64,000 nucleotides of DNA, taken from the NCBI RefSeq assembly GCF_000152805.1, contig NZ_CH902578.1, forward strand, positions 2,659,263-2,723,262, in the 5' to 3' direction. The translations under genes and the position numbers were made by a program. The notes beneath the pieces were generated by a model that was not told the DNA's origin, made no database searches, and worked only from the letters and a program-made list of their open reading frames with translations. This DNA comes from Maritimibacter alkaliphilus HTCC2654. GTDB lineage: Bacteria > Pseudomonadota > Alphaproteobacteria > Rhodobacterales > Rhodobacteraceae. This document shows, one piece after another, positions 48,821 to 56,872 of this stretch (position 1 is the stretch's first letter; each line of letters opens with the position of its first letter).

Positions 48821-51612
48821 TTTTCACCAACTCGATGCTTTGAATGACGGGTAACAATGTCTTGCAGTTCGTTGGGTTGGAATGCCACATCCCACGACCA
48901 AATTCCGAAACCACCCACTGAATTCACGGCTTCAACCCACTCGGCCAAGGCATCACGTTTTGCCTTATTCTGAGGGCTATCTGTGCCTTTGATCTCCAAC
49001 GCCAAAATATCACCATTTACGTATTTCACTAGGAAGTCAGGGACGTAGCGCCTACGCGAACCTGCCCAAAGGTATTGGATTTGAAATCCTAGATGATCAT
49101 TTTTTGCGTAGGCCAGTACATCACTTGATTTTTCAAACACATTGGCCGCATGCCCTTCCCAGGAAGAGTCCCCAACCAAATGGCTGATATGTGATTTAAC
49201 GGCGGGAAAATTGGGCTTGGCCGTGTACCAGGTGCGCATCTGTGCCGTTGAACCGATTGGGTTTTCCTCGTCGAAGATCGGCGTCAACTTGGTCCTGTTC
49301 TGCTCAAACACACTTTGCATAAGGTGCTGAACAACCAGATCGATGTTGAGAGCGATCAGAATGCGACGCCTTAGCGGATCGGAGTGAAAGAGCGACGGGA
49401 TTTGCAACGCCCCAGAGCCGATGAATTCTTCGACGATCCGGACAAGCTGCGCTGCAAGCAGGTCTTCCGACCCTTTGAAGCTATGATTCAGGCCTGCGAA
49501 CCCCTTTCGTGCTGCTTGAAACACGAGGCGTTGAAGCCTGAAGCCGTCCGGAAGCTTTTCCAAGTCAATCGAGGAAACTTTGCCCATGTCGGTTGCACCG
49601 CCCAGAGCAGGGGCTAGGTCCGCACTGATGGGCGTGGAGGCAGGATCAAGCGTAAGCGTCTCAACGTCCGACCAATCTACGGACAATTCGCGACGGACAA
49701 CCGACTCGACACGAACCACGTTCGGCCATTTGATCGCCAAATTGGCGCGTTCAGGAATGACTTCAATCTGTGTTGTTGGCTTAGGCGGAGGTGGCGCTTC
49801 ACCGGTTTCCCCAGCTTCGGAGATCGAAAGGGGAACGCCAAAGACATTCACGTATTCTGGTAAAAACAGACCATTCTCGTCGGTGTCATAGGCAACCCGC
49901 CGAAGGCCTCGTCCAACGACCTGTTCGCACAACAATTGCGACGTGAATGCGCGCAAGCCCATGATATGTGTGACGTTCTTCGCATCCCAGCCTTCAGATA
50001 GCATCGCTACGGAAATCACGTTCTGGAGGTCTTGCCCGGCCTGACTGCGCTTGCCGACATTGTCGATGATCTCGCGGAGAAGCTCTTCCTTCTTTAGGCC
50101 GCTCAACTGCCGTTTCCGGGTTTCCGGTATGTCAGATGCTTCCACGATGTCCTGAAGCCGCTGATCGTAGGCTTTGTCGGAGGTCGCCGCCTCACCGATT
50201 TCCGCCTTGTCCAGAACCTTCGAGTCCACGCGCAAGGTCCTATTCGGAGCCTGCAATTCGGGCCAATGGGCATCGCCCTGGTTAAAGTAGTGCTCAATCC
50301 GGGCGGCAGTTTCTGTCCGATTGCAGACCGTTAGCATGACCGGCGGTGAATGATGCCCCGCTTCAGCCCAGTCCTTTGCCGTTTCGCGCCAGTCCGCACC
50401 AAGCAGCGTGTAGGCGTCCTGTACAAGCTTGGGCAGCGCTTCATGCGGTTCGGCCTTGGCCCGGTTCAGGTCCTCAGAAACCGACTTATCACGGTAGATA
50501 TGATAAAGCTTCGATTGCAGTGTACGGGAATCCGGCAACGCGTCATCCCGGACGACAACGCGCGGGGTTTTGACCAGGCCCGCCTCAATTGCGTCGTTCA
50601 GCCCAAAATCCGAGATGATCCAGTCGAACAGCGCGGTGTCGGTGCTGGCTTTGCCGGTGGGCGCGAAAGGCGTGGCGGAGAGGTCGAAACAGCGCTGAAT
50701 GCGGCGGGTTTTGTGGATGCGGTCCAGACCTTCGATCCAGCGTGTGGCCTCGTCGAGGTCGATGCCCTGTTCCTCGGCCTGCTTCTTCGAGACCTTGACC
50801 TCGGGCGGTTTGCGATAGGCGTGATGCGCCTCGTCGTTGATGACGATGATGTCCTTGTGCCCGGCCAGTTTGCCCAGAACACGGCGGGTGAAGGCCTCGT
50901 CGGATTCCTTGCCCTTTTTGACAACGGACCGGTCCTGTTCCTTCAGCGGCATCAGGGTGTGCCAATTCTCGATCAGCACCTCAGCCTGGTTCAGCTTCTG
51001 CCGCATGAACTCGGACGGGCACAGATTGAACTCGTCGTAGTAGCTGCCCTCAGACGGCATCAGCACCTGCAACCGGCCCTTCACGGTCAGGCCTGGCGCG
51101 ACGATGAAAACCGCGCGACTGAAATCCTTGTTCCGCTTGGGGTAAGTCAGCGCGTTCAGCACCTGCCAGGTGATGATCATCGCCATCACTGTTGTCTTGC
51201 CCGCGCCGGTGGCCATCTTGTTGCAGAGCCGTTCCCAGGCACCACCATCGCCGGGCACATGGATGCCCTGCTTGTAGGCCTCAGCGCCCTCGACCCACCA
51301 AATCAGCGTCTCAATCGCCTCAAGTTGGCAGAAATAGAACGGGTGCTGGCGCGCGGTCTCATCATGCCAGTGCTCCAACAATTTGCGCGTCACGATGGTC
51401 ACGCCGGGCCAGCCATCCTCGCGCCATTGATCCACGCGGTCGCGGATCGTGTTGACCATGGCCAGCACTTCGGTCCGCTTGGTGTTGTTACGCGCGTCAA
51501 AGACCTCGTAGCTCGCGGGCCTTCGCTCAGTCTTGATCTCCAGCGTGCCGCCTTTGCCCTCGATCCAATGCTGCGCGGGCCGCTCCCACGGGCGGTTGAT
51601 GATCAGGGACAT
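48817..51612 (-). CDS. Type III restriction enzyme, Res helicase-nuclease subunit
   Basis: A 931-residue protein with superfamily-2 helicase motifs: Walker A MATGAGKT (about 132), DEAH box NDEAHHAY (about 258), LSATPF motif III and QVVGRGLRR motif VI (about 567). A C-terminal PD-(D/E)xK nuclease core reads VPDFLVKY then LALEIKG (about 855-875). In type III systems Res translocates or switches on DNA and cuts when two unmethylated sites are head-to-head. It starts 3 bp after the mod stop and overlaps the downstream acidic-protein gene by 4 bp. The 3' half is visibly more AT-rich than the 5' half. Confidence 0.93.
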   Translation of the reverse strand: MSLIINRPWERPAQHWIEGKGGTLEIKTERRPASYEVFDARNNTKRTEVLAMVNTIRDRVDQWREDGWPGVTIVTRKLLEHWHDETARQHPFYFCQLEAIETLIWWVEGAEAYKQGIHVPGDGGAWERLCNKMATGAGKTTVMAMIITWQVLNALTYPKRNKDFSRAVFIVAPGLTVKGRLQVLMPSEGSYYDEFNLCPSEFMRQKLNQAEVLIENWHTLMPLKEQDRSVVKKGKESDEAFTRRVLGKLAGHKDIIVINDEAHHAYRKPPEVKVSKKQAEEQGIDLDEATRWIEGLDRIHKTRRIQRCFDLSATPFAPTGKASTDTALFDWIISDFGLNDAIEAGLVKTPRVVVRDDALPDSRTLQSKLYHIYRDKSVSEDLNRAKAEPHEALPKLVQDAYTLLGADWRETAKDWAEAGHHSPPVMLTVCNRTETAARIEHYFNQGDAHWPELQAPNRTLRVDSKVLDKAEIGEAATSDKAYDQRLQDIVEASDIPETRKRQLSGLKKEELLREIIDNVGKRSQAGQDLQNVISVAMLSEGWDAKNVTHIMGLRAFTSQLLCEQVVGRGLRRVAYDTDENGLFLPEYVNVFGVPLSISEAGETGEAPPPPKPTTQIEVIPERANLAIKWPNVVRVESVVRRELSVDWSDVETLTLDPASTPISADLAPALGGATDMGKVSSIDLEKLPDGFRLQRLVFQAARKGFAGLNHSFKGSEDLLAAQLVRIVEEFIGSGALQIPSLFHSDPLRRRILIALNIDLVVQHLMQSVFEQNRTKLTPIFDEENPIGSTAQMRTWYTAKPNFPAVKSHISHLVGDSSWEGHAANVFEKSSDVLAYAKNDHLGFQIQYLWAGSRRRYVPDFLVKYVNGDILALEIKGTDSPQNKAKRDALAEWVEAVNSVGGFGIWSWDVAFQPNELQDIVTRHSKHRVGEK

Positions 51613-51615
51613 GAC

Positions 51616-54600
51616 TTATCCCTCCAGCGCGACGATCTTTAGGGACTCGATTCCCCGATCATCCACGATCTTCACCGCAATCCGCTTGTTGTCCCCCGCT
51701 TCGAACGGCAGCGACACCGTGCCGTGGAACTGCTCCAACAGGTCCTCGTCCAACTCAGCCCGGATCGTCTTTTTCAGACGGTTCCAGCCGCCCTTGGCAT
51801 CGGCCATGGGGAAAAACACCTGATGCGGCATCAGGGACCGCTGATCGTAATCCTGATCCAACGACCACATGGCGATCTGCTTGGTGCCGCCGCCCTCGAT
51901 CTCGCCAGTCTTGGGGTTGAAGTAGTCAAAGCCATGCACCTCGACCTCCCACATCCCATCACCGCGCTTGCGCACATCGACCTCGGGCTGGCCCATCAGC
52001 CAGAAGCTTTCGTTGCTTGCCCGCTTCTTCTTCAAATCCTCGGTCAGCAGGTCTGTGTTCATCTGCACCTTGAGGAAGGTCATGCCAGGCACGTTCATCT
52101 CGTCGATGTCCTTCGCGGCCTCTGGATCAAAGGTGAAGGCGCAGAACAGCAGGAATTTGGGCTTGGGCATCAGCGTGTAGGCTTCGTTCATCGCCTCTTC
52201 GACCTGGCGCTGCTCCAACGCGGCGTGCTCTGGCCCGAAGCTGACCACCACGCGCTCGCCCGTATCGGCGACGGACCCGCTGGCGTGCAGGAACTTGGTG
52301 CCCGGGATCACCTCGAACTCGGCAAAGCGCATCATGTTGCCGCCCTTGCCGCGCACGCCGGTCTTCAACAGCTCATCGCGCCACAGCGATTGGCGCGAGG
52401 TTTCGCCAGAGCGGGCGACGGTGCTGTCGGCCTCTTCGGCTGGCAGGCTCTCGTCCAGAGACAGCACGGTGGGCGCAGGCACAGCCTCGACGCTGAACGG
52501 GCCGGTGATGCGCAGCTTGTTTTTATCGATGCGGGGCTTGTCGTAGAGCGTTTCCTGATCGGCATGATCGGCGATGGACTGGTCCATGCGGCGCTGCATG
52601 GCCTGGCGTGTCTTGTGAAACGCCTCGAACGGGGGTTTGGCCGCCTCGGGCCAATCGTCGGGCAGGTCAAAGGGCACCTCCCATTCCTCCAACACGTCGC
52701 CATCGCGGAAGGAGACCTGCTTGCCCTTGCGATAGCCTTGGGTGGGCTTGACCGGCAGCGGCGGCGCGGATGTGAGCGCGGCGTTCAGGTCATCCAGCGC
52801 CGCCGTGATCTTTGGATGATCCTCGTCATAGATCGTGTCGATGTCGGGGTTGTTGGCGATGGATTTCAGCGTGATATGCGGCACGGTTTCATAATCGAAC
52901 CCGCCCTTCAGCCCCTCGTGCGGATAGCGCAGGGCGTAATAGTCAAAACTGGCGGTCATCAGCCGTTGCTTGGCCAGCGTGATCGCCACGCGAGAGGTGT
53001 CGCAGGTGATCCAGCGCCGCCCCCATTTCTCGGAGACGAAGGCGGTGGTTCCCCCTCCGCAGGTGGGGTCAAGCACCAAATCGCCGGGATCGGTAGTCAT
53101 GAGGAGACAGCGTTCAATTACTCGCTCACTTGTCTCGACAACGTAGCTCTTGTCTGAGGCACCCTGAGTAGTAGTCCAAACATTCGCGTATTCCTGCACA
53201 GGAAAATCCGAAAACTCGAAGCGATACGATGGCATCGTTTTGCCATGCAGGATTTTGCGCGCCTTTAGGGCACGCTTCATCCCATCAGGGTTTGTTTTCC
53301 AGCTTTTTCCCGACTTTGGCCTGTAAGCCTTACCATCGAGCTCAAAATCAAAGACGCAGCTTTCTGTTAAGCCAGACGAGACCAAGTCAGTTGCCCTGAA
53401 AACGGACGATCCGTCGGGCAAATTATCTGGCTCGCTATCGAAGTTTTTGAAGGGAATTTCTTCGAGCGAAGGAAGCCTCACTTTGTTGAACTGGGTCCCT
53501 TCTCCGGACTTCCTAATGTCGTACAATTTCCGGAATTTTATCTGGCTTTTGTCTTTCGCAAACCAGACGATGTAATCATAGATCGAAGCGAGGTACTTTG
53601 TGCCGAGCGGAATTTTCGTTCTGTAGGCGATTATATTCATGAAGTTTTCAGCGCCGAAAACCTCATCCATGAGCGCTCTCACCGAATGAAGGTTTTCATC
53701 TGAGATTTGCACGAAAACAGAGCCTGTTGGGTCCAACAGTTCGCGGGAAAGCACTAAGCGATCACGAAGATAAGTGAGGTATGAGTGCGCCCCTAACTCC
53801 CACGTATCGCGGAAGGCTCTGATCATCTCTGGTTCTGCAGTGAGGTCCTCTTCTTTGTCGTTTGTTTGATTTGGTTTCTTGTTGGTAAAGGGCTGAAAAT
53901 TCGACCCATATTTGATGCCATAGGGCGGGTCGATATAGATCATCTGCACCTTGCCGCCCATGCTCTCCTTCGTCAGGAGCGAGTTCATCACCAGCAGGCT
54001 GTCCCCCGCCACCAGCCGGTTCGACCAGCCCTTTTCGTGGTGATAGAAATCCAGCGCCTGGCGCAGCGGCAGGTTCTCGAACGGGGCGGCGAACAGGTCC
54101 GGCTGCCGCCACTGCGCGCTTGCGTCCTGCCCCTTCAGCCGCTTCGCCGCATTGGTCAGAATCGTCGCCGGGTCCACTCGTTCATGGACATGGAGGCTGA
54201 CGGTATCGACCTCGAACGATGTCTTCTCTGCCTTGCCCGTCCAGTTCAGGTAAGGGGCTTGCAGGCGTTTGAGTTCCGTCAGCGCGTCCTTCATCCGCTC
54301 CGGATCGTTACTGGCCAGCGCGTCATCGATCAGCGTTTCAATCGCCCCGCGCGCGCGGTCAAAGTTCAGCACCGGGTCCAGATGCGGGTCATATTGCCAC
54401 GTGGTCTTTTCGCCATCCGGGTCAGTTTCCGCATGAACCATCCCCACCTCGGGATTGTTCACACGCGTCTCGCCATGCCGGTAGGACAGCACCTCGGTCG
54501 GGTCATCCGATTTGCGGCTGGCCTTCTTGCGCGTGCCGGTGGTGGCTTTGGGTTCCTTGGCCACCGGAGCCGTCAGTTCCAGATCAGCCACATCTGCCCG

Positions 54601-54795
54601 ATACACCGATCCCCCACGCCCCTTGCCCCGGCCCAGCGTGCCATCGTCAATCAGCGCATCCCGCGCTTCGGCATAGGCTTCCTCAGTCAACGTTGGGATA
54701 TGGTCCCGCAGCCGCGCGAGCATTGCGCCGTTGCCAATGGACGAGCCATCTTCGGGCGTCAGAGACAGGATCAGGTCAGAAAGATCGGATGACAT
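51616..54795 (-). CDS. Type III restriction-modification DNA methyltransferase (Mod), N6-adenine, beta class
   Basis: A 1,059-residue methyltransferase, long for Mod. An N-terminal helical, HTH-like region precedes the catalytic motif DPPYGIKYG (motif IV, about 287), then a target-recognition region (about 390-560) and the SAM-binding motif DPTCGGGTTAF (motif I, about 574). Motif IV before motif I defines the beta class, which methylates adenine N6. An extra ~450-residue C-terminal part follows with no recognised motif, perhaps contacting Res. The target-recognition part (about 53.1-53.9 kb) is clearly more AT-rich than both ends of the gene, suggesting it was exchanged. First gene of mod-res-acidic protein. 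Confidence 0.93.
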   Translation of the reverse strand: MSSDLSDLILSLTPEDGSSIGNGAMLARLRDHIPTLTEEAYAEARDALIDDGTLGRGKGRGGSVYRADVADLELTAPVAKEPKATTGTRKKASRKSDDPTEVLSYRHGETRVNNPEVGMVHAETDPDGEKTTWQYDPHLDPVLNFDRARGAIETLIDDALASNDPERMKDALTELKRLQAPYLNWTGKAEKTSFEVDTVSLHVHERVDPATILTNAAKRLKGQDASAQWRQPDLFAAPFENLPLRQALDFYHHEKGWSNRLVAGDSLLVMNSLLTKESMGGKVQMIYIDPPYGIKYGSNFQPFTNKKPNQTNDKEEDLTAEPEMIRAFRDTWELGAHSYLTYLRDRLVLSRELLDPTGSVFVQISDENLHSVRALMDEVFGAENFMNIIAYRTKIPLGTKYLASIYDYIVWFAKDKSQIKFRKLYDIRKSGEGTQFNKVRLPSLEEIPFKNFDSEPDNLPDGSSVFRATDLVSSGLTESCVFDFELDGKAYRPKSGKSWKTNPDGMKRALKARKILHGKTMPSYRFEFSDFPVQEYANVWTTTQGASDKSYVVETSERVIERCLLMTTDPGDLVLDPTCGGGTTAFVSEKWGRRWITCDTSRVAITLAKQRLMTASFDYYALRYPHEGLKGGFDYETVPHITLKSIANNPDIDTIYDEDHPKITAALDDLNAALTSAPPLPVKPTQGYRKGKQVSFRDGDVLEEWEVPFDLPDDWPEAAKPPFEAFHKTRQAMQRRMDQSIADHADQETLYDKPRIDKNKLRITGPFSVEAVPAPTVLSLDESLPAEEADSTVARSGETSRQSLWRDELLKTGVRGKGGNMMRFAEFEVIPGTKFLHASGSVADTGERVVVSFGPEHAALEQRQVEEAMNEAYTLMPKPKFLLFCAFTFDPEAAKDIDEMNVPGMTFLKVQMNTDLLTEDLKKKRASNESFWLMGQPEVDVRKRGDGMWEVEVHGFDYFNPKTGEIEGGGTKQIAMWSLDQDYDQRSLMPHQVFFPMADAKGGWNRLKKTIRAELDEDLLEQFHGTVSLPFEAGDNKRIAVKIVDDRGIESLKIVALEG

Positions 54796-55126
54796 ATGCG
54801 CCCCTTACCCTTGAAATCACTTGTGTTCTTTTTGACGAACAATAGCGCGTTCCCCTAAGGGTTGCATCCGGGAAGTTTCGCCTAAGTGTGGCACATCAAG
54901 GGTGGCTGACACGGCATCGCATCCCCCTTTTCGCTGTCTAGGTCACACCTTTTCAGACCGGTGTCACATCTCGCCGTGATGAACGGCTATAAAACAAATG
55001 CTTAGAAAGATTTCAGTCACGCCTTTCGCGGCGTGATCCACAGATTTGGCGAGCATCGAAGCGCATCCTGAGACTTACAAACAGATCGCAATGACGCGGC
55101 CTGCAACGAGATCAGGAAAAGCTAAA
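54796..55126. promoter_or_regulatory. Divergent promoter region with TGTG/CACA palindromes
   Basis: This 331-bp interval separates mod from the rightward DNA-binding gene module. It contains TGTG-G-CACA (54887-54895) and, about 50-65 bp further on, AGGT-CAC-ACCT and GGTGTCACA, which are variants of the same half-site. These could be operators for the small HTH proteins encoded to the right. No gene was seen in the interval. Confidence 0.4.
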
Positions 55127-55330
55127 ATGGCGAAACTTACGCAAACCCAGCTCGCGACCCGCTGGCACATCTCACCCCGGACGCTGGAACAATGGCGCTG
55201 GCTCGGCAAGGGGCCGAAATTCCTCAAGATCGGTGCGCGGGTTCTTTACGACGAGGCAGACATCGAGGCCTTTGAGACCGCGCAGATTTGCCAGAACACC
55301 CATGGCCCATTGGCACCGGAGCGCATGTGA
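55127..55330 (+). CDS. Small HTH_17 / excisionase-like DNA-binding protein
   Basis: A 67-residue protein that is almost entirely a MerR-like helix-turn-helix: TQTQLATRWHISPRTLEQWR then GKGPKFLKIGARVLYDEADIEAF. Such proteins act as excisionases or small regulators. ATG 55127 has an AGGAAA box; the frame extends upstream without support. Its stop overlaps the next start (TGATG). With its neighbours it forms a three-gene, overlapping operon ending in a tyrosine recombinase, so a role as recombination directionality factor is likely. Confidence 0.8.
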   Translation: MAKLTQTQLATRWHISPRTLEQWRWLGKGPKFLKIGARVLYDEADIEAFETAQICQNTHGPLAPERM

Positions 55331-55836
55331 TGGCCAAGAAGTTCCCCGCTCAACGGATCAAAGGGCATCGCGTCTATGATGTTTGGGAGGTCGCACAAGC
55401 GCTGGACTGCCACAAGCAAACTGTCATCCGCTGGATCAAGGCTGGAGAACTATCTGCGGATACGTCACGGAAGCCCTGGCTGATTGAAGGGAAAGACCTC
55501 AAGGCCTTTCTCGGTGCCCGCCAGACAAAGATCACCGTCAAACTGGCACCGCACCATTGCTATTGCCTCGGGTGTAAGGCTCCCCGCGAACCAGATGGGA
55601 AGATGGCCGATTACACGCAGCAAACCCCCGAAACCGGGCGCCTGACCGGCCTTTGTCCCAAGTGCGGCTCGCTGATGCACAAGGTTGTCAGGCGGGTCGA
55701 TCTGGAGGCAATCCGGGCAAAAATTGAGGTCACGGTTCAGAAGGCGTCCCCAAGAATAGTGTCCCGTGCCGATCCCCGTTCAAATGTCACCATAGAACAG
55801 AAGGGCCAAACCCATGGCAAAACGCAGCAGGGATAA
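55330..55836 (+). CDS. HTH plus zinc-ribbon protein
   Basis: A 168-residue protein. Residues about 14-65 form an excisionase-like helix-turn-helix (VYDVWEVAQALDCHKQTVIRWIKAG). A C-x-C-x2-C group and a later C-P-K-C pair (about 76-118) look like a zinc ribbon, joined by a basic, disordered C-terminus. It starts on the stop codon of the small HTH gene and its end overlaps the next gene by 23 bp, indicating tight coupling. Function is unknown; site recognition for the neighbouring recombinase is the best inference. Confidence 0.75.
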   Translation: MAKKFPAQRIKGHRVYDVWEVAQALDCHKQTVIRWIKAGELSADTSRKPWLIEGKDLKAFLGARQTKITVKLAPHHCYCLGCKAPREPDGKMADYTQQTPETGRLTGLCPKCGSLMHKVVRRVDLEAIRAKIEVTVQKASPRIVSRADPRSNVTIEQKGQTHGKTQQG

Positions 55837-56866
55837 CCTGCGCATCAAGCGCAAATACCTTCTCTGGCGCAAGGACGCTCAGGGCATCTCCGAGGCTTCC
55901 CTCGACAAGTCCGCCGCTGCCATCACGCTTTACGACGGCTGGCTGGGAGGCAAGGATTTCCGCGCATTCCATGCCGAACGCGCCCGGTCGTTCAAGCGCC
56001 ACCTGGCGGGCCTCCGGAACGAGCGCACCGGCGCGCCGTTGTCCGCAGCGACGACCAACGGCACCCTGCGCGAGTTGAAGGCATTCTTCTACTGGATGGC
56101 GGATCAGCCCGGCTACAAGTCCAAGATCAGCCGCGCGGATGCTGACTATCTGACGCCGGATCGCAAATCGGAAAATGCGCGACGTGGGACACTATGGAAA
56201 CCGCACCCCTCGCCCGCCCAGGCACGTCACGTCATCGAGACGATGCCCTCGGGCACGGTCATCGAGCGCAGGAACCGCGCCCTTCTGGCCTTTCTGTTCC
56301 TAACGGGATCGCGCGAGGGGGCCGCGATTTCATTGCCCTTGCGCAACCTCGACCTCAAGAGCGGTTGCGTGCAGTTCGATGGCCGATACGTTGATACGAA
56401 ATTCGGCAAGTCATTCTCGACCGGTTTCTACCCGTTCGGCGAGTTCGCGGAAAACATTCTCCAGGATTGGGCGACCGAGTTGACGCAGGTTCACCTTTTC
56501 AGCGCGACCGATCCGCTGTTTCCGAAGACCAAGGTTGCGGTCGGCGTGTCCCGCAAGTTTGAGGCCGTGGGAATATCGCGGGAACCTTGGAAAAACGCAT
56601 CCAGCGCAGCGAAGATCTTCAAGCAGGCATTCGCCGACGCTGGCCTGCCGCCGTTCTCGCCGCATCGGGTCAGGGATACAATGACCGATCTGGCAAATGA
56701 CCACTGCCGCACGCCGGAAGACTTCAAGGCATGGTCGCAGAACATGGGCCACGATGACGTTCTGACGACGTTCAGCTCCTACGGAACGGTCCCGCCAGGG
56801 CGTCAAATGGAGTTGATGGGCCGATTTAGAAAACGCGGTGTCCATGTTGACGATGTCATCGAATGA
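55814..56866 (+). CDS. Second tyrosine recombinase of the island
   Basis: A 350-residue recombinase, distinct from the P4-type integrase at the left end. It lacks the DUF4102 arm domain and begins with a core-binding SAM-like domain (about 15-110). The catalytic residues are all present: Arg167 (LTGSREGAA), His284 and Arg287 (SPHRVRD), His313 (MGHDD) and Tyr323 (TTFSSYG). It overlaps the HTH/zinc-ribbon gene by 23 bp. Likely the recombinase of a nested or captured element inside the island. Its stop is 6 bp from the convergent QueC-like gene. Confidence 0.88.
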   Translation: MAKRSRDNLRIKRKYLLWRKDAQGISEASLDKSAAAITLYDGWLGGKDFRAFHAERARSFKRHLAGLRNERTGAPLSAATTNGTLRELKAFFYWMADQPGYKSKISRADADYLTPDRKSENARRGTLWKPHPSPAQARHVIETMPSGTVIERRNRALLAFLFLTGSREGAAISLPLRNLDLKSGCVQFDGRYVDTKFGKSFSTGFYPFGEFAENILQDWATELTQVHLFSATDPLFPKTKVAVGVSRKFEAVGISREPWKNASSAAKIFKQAFADAGLPPFSPHRVRDTMTDLANDHCRTPEDFKAWSQNMGHDDVLTTFSSYGTVPPGRQMELMGRFRKRGVHVDDVIE

Positions 56867-56872
56867 TCTCTG

